From 66-474 sp036278635 (lineage in GTDB: Bacteria; Pseudomonadota; Gammaproteobacteria; Xanthomonadales; Rhodanobacteraceae), in contig DASUKQ010000103.1 of assembly GCA_036278635.1 (NCBI GenBank), positions 11,396 through 75,395 of the forward strand: a stretch of DNA of 64,000 nt, written 5' to 3'. Numbering within the stretch: the first letter of the stretch is position 1; every line of letters begins with the position of its first letter. The notes below the pieces were generated by a model. That model was not told the origin of the DNA. It saw nothing but the letters and a program-made list of their open reading frames with translations, and made no database searches. Below are positions 54,282 through 64,000 of the stretch, one piece after another. A program made the position numbers and the translations under genes.

Positions 54282-54883
54282 ATCCGACGGCCCGCCCGTG
54301 GCTTGCCGGCGTGGCGCTCTGGGCGGTCCTTGCCATACCCCCGTTGCGGCATGCGCTCGAATCCATGATGACCCTGCAGATGCTGGTGCAGATCCCGCTC
54401 CTCGCGCTGGCGGGATGGTTGTTGGCATCGGGAACGCCCACATGGCTCGCGCGGCGCCTCGACGATTGGAACCACCGCGGGATCAGCGGCTTGTTGCTGG
54501 CGTCGCTGGCCGGAATGGTATGGATGCTGCCACGGGCGATGGACGCGGCGGTGGACGACCCGAGGTTCGCGGTCGCGAAGTTCCTGAGCGTGCCGTTGCT
54601 GATCGGCGCACCGATTGCCTTGAGCTGGCCGCGGGCCGGCTTCGTGGTGCGGGGAGTGTTCCTGACGGAAGCGATCGCGACGGCGCTGCGGCTTGGATGG
54701 TTGTACCTGATTTCGCCGGAGCGCCTGTGCAGCAATTACCTGCTGGGCGACCAGCAACTGCTCGGCAAGCTCCTGCTCGCGTTGGGGCTCGCCATCATAT
54801 TGTTTGTCGGCTGGAAATTGATGTGGGGGCGCGTGGATGCACCACGCGCCGAGCAGGAGGAGCCACCTGCCGGCAAGGCCTGA
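54278..54883 (+). CDS. Hypothetical multi-pass membrane protein of the haem-copper cluster
   Basis: A 201-residue protein with about five hydrophobic segments (VALWAVLAIPPLRHAL; MLVQIPLLALAGWLLA; GLLLASLAGMVWML; FLSVPLLIGAPIALSW; LLLALGLAIILFVGWKLMW). It ends in a short acidic tail. I see no known motif. It overlaps the SCO gene stop (ATGA), so it is co-translated with the reductase genes. In position it corresponds to orf1 of the norSY-senC-orf1 arrangement known from Nitrosomonas; an assembly role is inferred. Confidence 0.82.
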   Translation: MNPTARPWLAGVALWAVLAIPPLRHALESMMTLQMLVQIPLLALAGWLLASGTPTWLARRLDDWNHRGISGLLLASLAGMVWMLPRAMDAAVDDPRFAVAKFLSVPLLIGAPIALSWPRAGFVVRGVFLTEAIATALRLGWLYLISPERLCSNYLLGDQQLLGKLLLALGLAIILFVGWKLMWGRVDAPRAEQEEPPAGKA

Positions 54884-54946
54884 CCGGCAAGCCCGCTTGC
54901 GTCCGATGTATCCTTGGCAGCCGAACGCGCCGCGAGGGATCCACCC

Positions 54947-55810
54947 GTGTCCTGGTTGCAGAAGCTGACTTCGCCGAACATCCGCACCGAAGGCGCGCCC
55001 GCCAAGGGCAAGGTGCCCGAAGGCGTGTGGGAAAAGTGCTCGGGCTGCGGCATCGGGCTGTACCGTCCCGAGCTCGAACGCAATCTCATGGTGTGCCCGA
55101 AATGCGGTTACCACCACCCGATCAGCGCACGCGCGCGGCTGGCGACATTCCTTGACGCGGGCGGTGACGAACTCGATGCGGGCCTGGCCCCGGTCGATTC
55201 GCTGAAATTCAGGGACTCGAAGAAATATCGCGACCGCATCCTCGCGGCGCAGAAGAACACCGGCGAGAAGGACGCACTGGTCGCGGTGCACGGCAACCTG
55301 AAGTCGATACCGATCATTGCGTGCGCGTTCGAGTTTTCCTACATGGGCGGTTCAATGGGCTCGGTGGTGGGCGAGAAGTTCACCCGTGCGGCCGAATCCG
55401 CGTTGCACGAGAGGATCCCGCTCGTGTGCTTCACCGCGACCGGCGGCGCGCGCATGCAGGAAGGCCTGCAATCGCTGTTGCAGATGGCCAAGACGTCCGC
55501 CGCGTTGGGCCGGCTGCGCCGCGCGCACCTGCCGTACATCGTGGTATTGACCCACCCGACCACCGGCGGGGTCTCGGCGAGCCTTGCGATGCTGGGCGAC
55601 ATCCACATCGCCGAACCCCGGGCGTTGATCGGGTTTGCCGGGCCGCGGGTCATCGAGCAGACCGTGCGCGAAACGCTGCCGGAAGGTTTCCAGCGCTCGG
55701 AGTTCCTGCTCGAACACGGGGCGATCGACATGATCTGCGACCGCCGGGAGTTGCGCGATCGCGTCGCCGACTTGCTGGCGATCCTGACCCAGCGCGCGAA
55801 GGTGGCTTGA
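54947..55810 (+). CDS. accD: Acetyl-CoA carboxylase carboxyltransferase subunit beta
   Basis: A 287-residue subunit committing acetyl-CoA to malonyl-CoA. The N-terminal zinc ribbon is CSGCGIGLYR with VCPKCGYHH. The carboxyltransferase core has GGSMGSVVGEKF, GGARMQEGLQSLLQMAKTSA and FAGPRVIEQTV. GTG 54947 gives the usual SWLQKL start. It is normally next to trpA; here it follows the haem-copper cluster. Confidence 0.97.
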   Translation: MSWLQKLTSPNIRTEGAPAKGKVPEGVWEKCSGCGIGLYRPELERNLMVCPKCGYHHPISARARLATFLDAGGDELDAGLAPVDSLKFRDSKKYRDRILAAQKNTGEKDALVAVHGNLKSIPIIACAFEFSYMGGSMGSVVGEKFTRAAESALHERIPLVCFTATGGARMQEGLQSLLQMAKTSAALGRLRRAHLPYIVVLTHPTTGGVSASLAMLGDIHIAEPRALIGFAGPRVIEQTVRETLPEGFQRSEFLLEHGAIDMICDRRELRDRVADLLAILTQRAKVA

Positions 55811-55982
55811 CACCGAGGCCGGTGTGCTGGCCCGGCGCCTTTCCTTAAGCAGATCGCGCGCCGTCGATCGCGCGCTGCGGGAAGCGTTTCGATGACGGCC
55901 ATTCATGGACTTTCGCCCGCGCCTGGGCTGCGTGGTGGGCGGCACCGGTTGGCGGCGACGAGTGTGATGCGAGAATGGCGTG

Positions 55983-57305
55983 ATGCACCGATCACTTGCC
56001 GAATGGCTGGATTACCAGCAACGGATCCACGCGCGTGGCATCGACCTCGGCCTTGATCGGGTGGGCCGGGCGTGGCACCGCATGGGTGCGCCGCGGCCGG
56101 CACCGGTGGTGATCACGGTCGGCGGCACCAACGGCAAGGGCTCGGTGGTGGCGTTCCTGGAAGCCATGCTGCGCGCAGGTGGAACGCATGTCGGCGCGTA
56201 CACCTCGCCGCACATCCTGTGCTACAACGAACGTGTGCGCATCGATGGCGTCGAGGTCCCGGACATCACGCTCGTCGAGGCCTTCGAACGGGTGGAGGCG
56301 GCGCGCGGCGACACACCGCTGACCTATTTCGAGTTCGGCACGCTGGCCGCACTGGACGTGTTTGCGCGCTCGAACTTGGATGTCGCGTTGCTGGAAGTCG
56401 GACTCGGAGGGCGACTGGACGCGGTCAACATCATTGACGCCGATTGCGCGATCGTGGCAACGGTCGATCTCGACCACATGGAATACCTCGGCCCCGACCG
56501 CGAGACGATCGGGTACGAGAAGGCGGGCATCTTCCGCTCGGGCAGGCCCGCGATCGTGGGCGAAACCAGCCCGCCCCGGTCACTGCTCGACCATGCCCGC
56601 GCGATCGGTGCAAAAGCGGAGGTCCTCGGACGCGATTTCGGCTGGTCGCCGGAGATCGGCGAGTTGGCGTGGTGGCATCGCGATCCGGCGCAGTCCCGCT
56701 ACATTGCGCCGGCCGAAGGCCACGCCAGCGCGGTCGTGTTGCGTGGCGAACTCGCCGTGGACGGTGCATTCCAGTACCACAACGCCGCGACGGCAATCGC
56801 GGCGCTGCACGCGCTCGGGGAACGCGTTCGCTGGGACCACGCCGCGATCGCGAAACGGTCCCATGCGTTCGACGATCGCCAGTTGCTTCCCGGGCGGCTC
56901 CAGCTTTTGCAAAGCGGTCCGGACCTCGTGGTCGATGTGGGCCACAATCCGCAGGCGGCGCGCGAACTGGCGCGCTGGCTGGATCGGCATCCCGTTGCCG
57001 GGGTCACGCGAGCCGTGTTCGGCGCGCTGGCAGACAAGGACATCGAGGGCATCGTGGCGGCGCTGGGGGATCGCATCGATCATTGGTATCTCGCGGGATT
57101 GGACGACGAATCGCCGCGCGGCGAGACCACGGCACGCCTCGCCGTGCGCGTGCGTGCGGCATTGCCGACGGCGTCCTGCCGCGAATTCCCGGACATCGCC
57201 ACGGGACTGACGGCGGCGCTTGCCGAGGCTTCCATCGAAGACAGGATCCTCGCGTTCGGCAGCTTCCATGTGGTGGCTGTGGTCCTGCGCGCGCGCCACG
57301 TATAA
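55983..57305 (+). CDS. folC: Bifunctional folylpolyglutamate synthase / dihydrofolate synthase
   Basis: A 440-residue Mur-ligase-like enzyme adding glutamate to dihydropteroate and folates. The ATP loop is VGGTNGKGSVVAF near residue 45; YTSPHILCYNERVRIDG, GLGGRLDAVN and VDVGHNPQAA are family blocks. ATG 55983 is used; GTG 55980 is adjacent. It follows accD by 172 bp, as is usual. Confidence 0.96.
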   Translation: MHRSLAEWLDYQQRIHARGIDLGLDRVGRAWHRMGAPRPAPVVITVGGTNGKGSVVAFLEAMLRAGGTHVGAYTSPHILCYNERVRIDGVEVPDITLVEAFERVEAARGDTPLTYFEFGTLAALDVFARSNLDVALLEVGLGGRLDAVNIIDADCAIVATVDLDHMEYLGPDRETIGYEKAGIFRSGRPAIVGETSPPRSLLDHARAIGAKAEVLGRDFGWSPEIGELAWWHRDPAQSRYIAPAEGHASAVVLRGELAVDGAFQYHNAATAIAALHALGERVRWDHAAIAKRSHAFDDRQLLPGRLQLLQSGPDLVVDVGHNPQAARELARWLDRHPVAGVTRAVFGALADKDIEGIVAALGDRIDHWYLAGLDDESPRGETTARLAVRVRAALPTASCREFPDIATGLTAALAEASIEDRILAFGSFHVVAVVLRARHV

Positions 57306-57489
57306 TTTTGTCCGCGCACTTGGTGGTGGCTGTGCGGTGTAACCTTGCCGTCGATGATCAAACGATGTCCCGCGACCGCAAACCGGCGTCCGAGTGGACG
57401 CGCTGAGGCGCGCCGTTCAATGCCAGCACGCGCTCGCTTGCCGAGGCTGACCCGCTTCCCGACACTCACTCGCTCCTGGTGGTAGATCG

Positions 57490-58470
57490 ATGGATTCAGG
57501 CTTGAAGAAACGTCTTGTTGGGGCGGTCGTGTTGATCGCGCTGGCGGTGATTTTCGTGCCGATGTTGTTGCCGAGCCGGTCGGGGCCCGAGACGACCAGC
57601 GTGAACGTCCCGCCGCCACCGAGCGGCGAGATGCAGACGCGCGTATTGCAGGTCGGGCCGGACAGTGCCAGCGCCGGTTCGGTTGGCGCGGCCGCGATCG
57701 CGGATCCCGATCATGTCGCGACGCTCGACCTGGGCGGCGCAAACCAGCGGGCCGCGTCGGCCGCATCGACGGCCGTGCCGCAGGAGCCGGCGGAAGCATC
57801 GGCCCCGACGACATCCGCGCCGGAAACCGGCCCGTCCGCCTCAACCCCGCCGACCGGAGCCACGCAGGAGGTGGCGAAACCATCCCCGGGCCAATCCGCC
57901 CAGGTTGCGCCCGCGAAACCGGAGCCGCTGCCGGGCGGCGCGGGCGCGGCAGCGGGCACGGTCTACACCGTCAATCTCGGGATCTACGCCGATCACGCCA
58001 GTGCCAGGAAACTGGTGGCCGATGCCAAACAGCGTGGGTTCACGGCCCTGGCGACGCCGGAAACGTTCCAGGGCAAACAGGTCCTGCGGGTGCGCGTCGG
58101 GCCATTTTCCAGCAAGGCGACGGCGGAAGCCGCACGCCTCAAGCTCAAGGATTTCGAGCACGTGGCGATGACGGTGGACGCAGCGACCGTCGACCAGACC
58201 GGCGATGCACCGGCCTTCGCGCTGCCCGCGACGCAGGCCGGCGCGTGGGCCGTGCAGCTTGCGGCGTTCAGCGACCAGTCCGCGGCCGACAAGTTGCGCG
58301 ACCGCCTGCGCGGCCAGGGGTTCGATGGTTACGTCGACAGCGTGAACACCTCGAAAGGGAAATTGTGGCGCGTGCGTGCCGGCCCGTTTGCAACGCGCGA
58401 CAGCGCCGAAACCGCGCGCAGCCGGATTGCCGATCGCATCAAGATCAAGGGCAACATCGTCACGGAATAG
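57490..58470 (+). CDS. dedD: SPOR domain-containing protein (DedD-like)
   Basis: A 326-residue single-pass inner-membrane protein. One helix lies at about residues 9-28 (VGAVVLIALAVIFVPMLL), then a long Pro/Ala/Ser-rich periplasmic linker. Two SPOR repeats follow at about 155-235 (YTVNLGIYADHASARKLV) and about 245-320 (WAVQLAAFSDQSAADKLR). SPOR domains bind denuded glycan at the division site. The place between folC and cvpA matches dedD, which usually has one SPOR repeat. Confidence 0.92.
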   Translation: MDSGLKKRLVGAVVLIALAVIFVPMLLPSRSGPETTSVNVPPPPSGEMQTRVLQVGPDSASAGSVGAAAIADPDHVATLDLGGANQRAASAASTAVPQEPAEASAPTTSAPETGPSASTPPTGATQEVAKPSPGQSAQVAPAKPEPLPGGAGAAAGTVYTVNLGIYADHASARKLVADAKQRGFTALATPETFQGKQVLRVRVGPFSSKATAEAARLKLKDFEHVAMTVDAATVDQTGDAPAFALPATQAGAWAVQLAAFSDQSAADKLRDRLRGQGFDGYVDSVNTSKGKLWRVRAGPFATRDSAETARSRIADRIKIKGNIVTE

Positions 58471-59313
58471 TTGTGCGATCGTCCGGATCGCTGCATGACG
58501 CGGTGCTTCGGTGGAGGGAAAACAAATCGAACCTGCAACGACACGACGGCCTTCGGAGCCGCGATCCATGGCCAGGAGTTCCCCGGCCTGACGTTCCACG
58601 ACAGCCGGTTTGCCACATGGCTCGAGAAACATGAATGCCGCCGACATACTGATCCTTGTGGTGCTCGCGCTCTCGATGCTGTTCGGTCTGTGGCGGGGGT
58701 TCGTGATCTCGGTGTTGTCGCTGCTGTGCTGGATCGCGGCGTTCTGGGTGGCATGGGCCTTTGGCGACCGGGTCGCGGGGTTCTACGGCAGGTTCCTGCA
58801 GGAACCCGCCGCCTGCCTCATTGCCGGTTACCTCACCTGTTTCCTGGGCGTGCTGGTCGTCGGCGCGCTGCTGGGCTGGATGGTTCGCAAGCTGATCGAT
58901 CGCGGCGGCCTCGGCGGGGGCGACCGCTTCCTCGGCATGCTGTTCGGCCTCGCCCGCGGACTGCTGCTGGTGACCTTCGCGGTCCTGATGCTCGGTTTCA
59001 CCGCCGTTCCGCGCGAGGCGGCCTGGTGGCGGCAATCGATGCTGTTGCCGGCGTTCGAAAACGGCGCCACGTGGTTTGCAGGGCGGCTTCCGCCCGACGT
59101 GACCCGTTATCTGGAAATCGGCGGCAAGTCCTTGCCTGCGCTGCCACGAATCCCCATATCGCCCGGGGAAAAGGCGGCCGGACCTCTGGCGGAACCGGCT
59201 GCGCCATCCACGTCGGGGCGTGCACCAAGGCACGCCGGACCGCAGGGTGGTATGGGACAATGGCGCCCCGTGAACGGCGCCCCGCCGCGCCGCGACACAA
59301 CCTCGAGACCAGC

Positions 59314-60789
<1,476 letters not shown>

Positions 60790-60796
60790 GGGAGCC

Positions 60797-61900
60797 ATGC
60801 CGCGCCGCCTGATCGCCTTGTTCGACGGAACCTGGAGCAAGGCCAAAACGCGCACCAACGTCGAGCGCTTCTGGCGGCTGGTTGCGCCTGCGGACGCGAC
60901 CGGTCGCGAACAGGTCTGCAGGTATTTCGCGGGCGTCGGCGTCAAGCCGGGACTGGCGCACCTGCTGGGCGGGGCGTTCGGACTGGGGTTGTCGGACAGC
61001 GTCAAGGCCGGCTTCCGGTGGTTGTCGAAGACGTGGCGGGACGGCGATGAAATCTGGTTGCTCGGTTTCAGCCGCGGTGCCTACACCGCGCGCAGTCTCG
61101 GCGGCCTGGTCCGCAAATGCGGCTTGCTGCGGCCGGACGACAAGGGTGAGGTGCCCGAGTCGGATGTCAATGCGGCCTACGCGCTTTACCGCAACAACCT
61201 GCACCCGGACGATCCGGCGATGCTGGCGTTCCGGACCGCGCATTCGCACGATGTCCTGATCCGCTTCATCGGTGTGTGGGACACGGTCGGTGCGCTCGGC
61301 ATTCCCGGCGTCGCGTCGTGGTTTCCGTTTGCGCGCAGCCGCTACGCGTTCCACGACACCGACCTCAGCAAGATCGTCCAGTACGCGTACCAGGCGCTCG
61401 CGCTCGACGAACACCGCGCGGACTTCAAGCCAACCAAGTGGACGCGCCCCGCGCAACCCCCGGCTCCGGGAGGATCGCCGATCGCCTGGAAGCCCGAACA
61501 GATCGAGGTCGAACAGCGCTGGTTCATCGGCGCGCATTCCGACGTCGGCGGCGGCGAAGCAACCGACGGTGCAGGGCACAGTCCCGACACCCTGCCGGAT
61601 ATCACGCTGGACTGGATGCAGGCCAAGGCCCGGGGTGCCGGACTCGCTTTCGGCAAGGATTTCGTGCCGGCGGCGGGCGCCGAGCTCGACGTCCCCAACG
61701 ATTCCTATGCGACGTTCATCGGAGGCATCTACCGGGTTTTCAAGAGGCCGTTCCAGCGCGTACTCGGTGGCGGCATCCACGAAACGATCGATCCCTCGGT
61801 GTGGCTCAAATGGTACGAACAACCGGTCTATCGCCCCGTGTCGCTGGAGGTGGCGATGGACAAGGGATTGATCGAGCAGGGATCGGGCACGGTCGGATGA
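60797..61900 (+). CDS. DUF2235 domain (Tle1-like alpha/beta hydrolase)
   Basis: A 367-residue protein. It begins with the family block RRLIALFDGTWSKAK, has the nucleophile elbow GFSRGAYTAR with Ser92, and FIGVWDTVGALG with a candidate acidic residue. RWFIGAHSDVGGG supplies the likely catalytic His. DUF2235 includes T6SS phospholipase effectors (Tle1), but no T6SS gene or immunity gene is adjacent and no signal peptide is seen. GGAG precedes ATG 60797, 7 bp after purF, so it may be expressed with purF. Its stop overlaps the next gene. Confidence 0.88.
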   Translation: MPRRLIALFDGTWSKAKTRTNVERFWRLVAPADATGREQVCRYFAGVGVKPGLAHLLGGAFGLGLSDSVKAGFRWLSKTWRDGDEIWLLGFSRGAYTARSLGGLVRKCGLLRPDDKGEVPESDVNAAYALYRNNLHPDDPAMLAFRTAHSHDVLIRFIGVWDTVGALGIPGVASWFPFARSRYAFHDTDLSKIVQYAYQALALDEHRADFKPTKWTRPAQPPAPGGSPIAWKPEQIEVEQRWFIGAHSDVGGGEATDGAGHSPDTLPDITLDWMQAKARGAGLAFGKDFVPAAGAELDVPNDSYATFIGGIYRVFKRPFQRVLGGGIHETIDPSVWLKWYEQPVYRPVSLEVAMDKGLIEQGSGTVG

Positions 61901-62694
61901 GCGGCCTGTTCGCAGTCGCGAAGCGATGCCTGGACAGTTCGCGACCCGACCAGAAGGTTGCGCTGACGCGCCAGGCATTCGAAGCCTTGCGCGAAGGGCG
62001 CTTGTCGCCCGAAGACGATGACGTGGCGCCGCTTCCTATCGGCGCGCCGGGCCGTCCGGAGAGACCGCGGCTGGTCTTGCCACGCGAAGTGCCCCGACGC
62101 GGACTCGGCAGCGACGACGGACGCGCCGCGCTGGTGCATGCAGTGGCGCACATCGAGTTCAACGCGATGAACCTCGCATGGGACGCGGTGTATCGTTTTC
62201 GCGGCATGCCGGACGACTATTATCGCGACTGGGTGGGCGTCGCCAACGACGAATCGCGGCACTTCGCCATGCTGTCCGCGCGTCTTGCCGAATTCGGCCA
62301 CGCCTATGGCGACTTCGACGCCCACAACGGGCTGTGGGAAATGGCCGTCAAGACGGCTTGCTCCTGCCTTGCCCGGATGGCGCTGGTGCCGCGCGTGCTG
62401 GAAGCGCGAGGCCTCGACGTGACGCCGGGCATGATCGTGCGCCTGCGTGGCGTCGGTGACGACATCACCGCCGATATCCTGGAAATCATCCTGCGCGAGG
62501 AGGTTGCGCACGTCGCTGCGGGCACGCGCTGGTTCCGCTGGTGCTGCGAGCGCGAAGGCCGCGATCCCGATGCAACCTTCGCTGAACTGTTGCGCGAATA
62601 CGTGCCGACCGGCCTGCGCGGTCCATTCAACCTCGACGCGCGTCGCGCCGCGGGATTCCGCGAAGCCGAGTTGGCAAGGCTGGCCAACGCGTGA
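61897..62694 (+). CDS. DUF455 family ferritin-like protein
   Basis: A 265-residue helical protein. Candidate di-metal ligands occur as the Glu in AVAHIEFNAMNLAWD, the E-x-x-H in ANDESRHFAML, and further acidic and His residues in LEIILREEVAHVAAG. This pattern fits a ferritin-like di-iron fold (COG2833). The family is uncharacterised; oxygenase or hydroxylase activity is possible. It is coupled to the DUF2235 gene by an ATGA overlap. Confidence 0.88.
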   Translation: MSGLFAVAKRCLDSSRPDQKVALTRQAFEALREGRLSPEDDDVAPLPIGAPGRPERPRLVLPREVPRRGLGSDDGRAALVHAVAHIEFNAMNLAWDAVYRFRGMPDDYYRDWVGVANDESRHFAMLSARLAEFGHAYGDFDAHNGLWEMAVKTACSCLARMALVPRVLEARGLDVTPGMIVRLRGVGDDITADILEIILREEVAHVAAGTRWFRWCCEREGRDPDATFAELLREYVPTGLRGPFNLDARRAAGFREAELARLANA

Positions 62695-62770
62695 GCGACG
62701 GCAACGCGATCACGCGCGAGGACCTGGCGGCATCAACACCCGTGCGATCACGGTCAACGCCGTGGGTGCA

Positions 62771-63277
62771 TCAATGTCCGTCGTGCACGACCGCCGGTGG
62801 CGGCGGCAGCACCAGCTTCAAGTACGGAGCCGGCGCTTCCTGTCCGGGGGGCACCCAATCGTGCGCGGGTTTGCCCGCGGGTCCCAGCGAATGGATGTAG
62901 GCGTACATGTCGGTGAGGTCCTTGTCACTCAAATAACGGAATGTCCAATACGGCATCGCCGGACGCGCCTTCAGCGCCCGCAGCCTGGCGATCCATTCCT
63001 TCACCGTCAGTTTGTGCACGTACAGCCGCAGGTTGGGCGCGTAGGTCGTGCCCCATGGCCCCTGGAAGTTCATGCCGCCGCCCGTCAGCAGCACGGCCTT
63101 CGGCGCGTGGCCGCCGTTTTCGGCCCAGCCTGGCGTGTGGCAGTCATGGCAGCCGCCGTAGTCGACCAGGAATTTGCCGTGCGCGATGGATTTGTGGCTC
63201 GGTGATTCCGCCTGTGCGGCGACAGCCACGCCGGCCAGCAGTGCGGCTCCCAGAATGACACGCAACGTCTTCTTCAT
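62771..63277 (-). CDS. Periplasmic c-type cytochrome
   Basis: A 168-residue protein with a signal peptide (ILGAALLAGVAVAAQA, cleavage near residue 23). A single haem site CX2CH is in YGGCHDCHTPG near residue 45. A likely Met axial ligand is in RPAMPYWTF, and LTDMYAYIHSLGP is the usual last helix of class I cytochromes. It is convergent with the DUF455 gene and divergent from the amidohydrolase. Electron partners are unknown. Confidence 0.88.
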   Translation of the reverse strand: MKKTLRVILGAALLAGVAVAAQAESPSHKSIAHGKFLVDYGGCHDCHTPGWAENGGHAPKAVLLTGGGMNFQGPWGTTYAPNLRLYVHKLTVKEWIARLRALKARPAMPYWTFRYLSDKDLTDMYAYIHSLGPAGKPAHDWVPPGQEAPAPYLKLVLPPPPAVVHDGH

Positions 63278-63458
63278 GGCTCGGTCCCCTCCGGACGCGA
63301 AAACGGATGCAGTGCCCGGGCAAGTATCCGCCCATTGGGGCAAGCGTGCAAATTGCACTGGGCGTGGCGTCCGGCGCGGCGTCGAAGGCCAATGTCCGTC
63401 GACTTCACCTGCTGCGTGGGCGTAGTCTATGCCGACCGGAATCCGGGAGGGGAGCGCC

Positions 63459-64000
63459 ATGTCGTTGCGCAAACTGCTGGTCGCAGTCGGTGTCTCGTTG
63501 ATTGCGCTGGCCGCCAGCGCGCAGCACAAACCCATCGCGCCCGCGACCCATTACCTGCTGAGGGCCGATCGCGTGTTCGACGCGCGCAGCGAACAGGCGC
63601 ATGCGGGCTGGGTGGTATTGGTGCACGGCGACAAGATCGTCGCGGTCGGGCCGCGCGCTTCGATCAAGGTCCCCCCGGATGCGAAGGAGATCGATCTTCC
63701 TGGCACCACCTTGATGCCTGGCCTGATCGACGCTCACTCGCACATCTTCCTGCACCCGTACAACGAAACCCTGTGGAACGACCAGGTGCTGGAGGAACCC
63801 CTACCGTATCGCACCATCGAGGCGGTCAACCATGTGCGCGACACGCTGATGGCCGGCTTCACCGCGCTGCGCGACCTCGGCACCGAAGGTGCGGGGTACG
63901 CCGACGTGCAGGTCCAGAAGGCGATCGACGACGGCCTGATCCCCGGGCCGCACCTGTTCGTTGCCACCCGCGCCACAGTCGCCAGGGATTGTTACGGTCC
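63459..64000 (+). CDS. Secreted amidohydrolase family protein (cut by the window end)
   Basis: Only the first 180 codons are present. The signal peptide is about residues 1-21 (LLVAVGVSLIALAASAQ). The beta-sandwich start follows (YLLRADRVFDARS), and the metal-binding HxH is in GLIDAHSHIFLHPYN. The segment FTALRDLGTEGAGYADV is typical of imidazolonepropionase/prolidase-type amidohydrolases. GGGAGGGGAGC precedes ATG 63459. The remaining metal ligands lie beyond the window, so the substrate cannot be judged. Confidence 0.85.
   Translation, partial: MSLRKLLVAVGVSLIALAASAQHKPIAPATHYLLRADRVFDARSEQAHAGWVVLVHGDKIVAVGPRASIKVPPDAKEIDLPGTTLMPGLIDAHSHIFLHPYNETLWNDQVLEEPLPYRTIEAVNHVRDTLMAGFTALRDLGTEGAGYADVQVQKAIDDGLIPGPHLFVATRATVARDCYG

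Noticed and set aside
60797..61900. Type VI secretion effector locus
   Set aside because: Only the DUF2235 hydrolase fits; no VgrG, Hcp, PAAR or immunity gene is adjacent.

Overview
The window is 64 kb of dense, high-GC chromosome from a gammaproteobacterium, most likely of the order Xanthomonadales/Lysobacterales (Rhodanobacteraceae-like). Supporting signs are a FimX-type REC-PAS-GGDEF-EAL protein, a large NAD-glutamate dehydrogenase, a DksA with a histone-H1-like N-terminus, and the gene orders lon-hupB-tRNA-ppiD, asd-fimV-truA, gloB-(yafS-like)-rnhA-dnaQ and trpFBA/accD-folC-dedD-cvpA-purF. The genus is an inference; no 16S gene is present. Almost everything is core housekeeping. I see no prophage, insertion sequence or CRISPR array.

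Layout. 0.2-1.9 kb: an SDR and an aldo/keto reductase, then palindromic repeats. 2.1-6.5 kb (minus): an RND efflux pump and its adaptor. 6.6-12.5 kb: NAD-glutamate dehydrogenase and NAD kinase. 12.5-16.5 kb: fimX and epmB (minus) and efp (plus). 16.5-21.1 kb: mtaD-ubiG-mupP-(squalene/phytoene synthase-like)-folE2, the last four translationally coupled. 21.2-22.8 kb (minus): dihydroorotase and yidD. 22.9-30 kb: dksA, lon, hupB, a tandem repeat array, tRNA-Val and ppiD. 30-33 kb (minus): fabI, mltD, gloB. 33-35 kb: a methyltransferase, rnhA, dnaQ. 35-37 kb (minus): a PP2C phosphatase, a hypothetical protein and psd. 37-44.6 kb: prmB, a GNAT enzyme, aroC, asd, a coiled-coil protein, fimV and truA. 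44.6-48 kb (minus): a large ATPase/LuxR regulator and two DUF4242 proteins. 48.3-60.8 kb: trpFBA, a four-gene haem-copper cluster, then accD-folC-dedD-cvpA-purF. 60.8-64 kb: a DUF2235 hydrolase, a DUF455 protein, a periplasmic cytochrome c and a truncated amidohydrolase.

The most interesting unit is the four-gene haem-copper cluster at 51.1-54.9 kb: subunit II with CuA and cytochrome c, subunit I, a SCO/SenC protein and a membrane protein. It sits inside the normally continuous trpA-accD neighbourhood behind an FNR/DNR-like box. Subunit I keeps all six haem and CuB histidines, but the tyrosine normally four residues after the first CuB histidine is an asparagine. Together with the gene order this suggests an unusual nitric oxide reductase (sNOR-like) rather than an oxygen reductase.

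A second theme is repeats. At least two families of palindromic elements begin with GTAG, and their TAG forms the stop codon of three genes. A CCCGATT/CCCGAT microsatellite sits in the asd leader, a 142-bp structured tandem array precedes tRNA-Val, and a perfect 22-bp palindrome separates ppiD from fabI.
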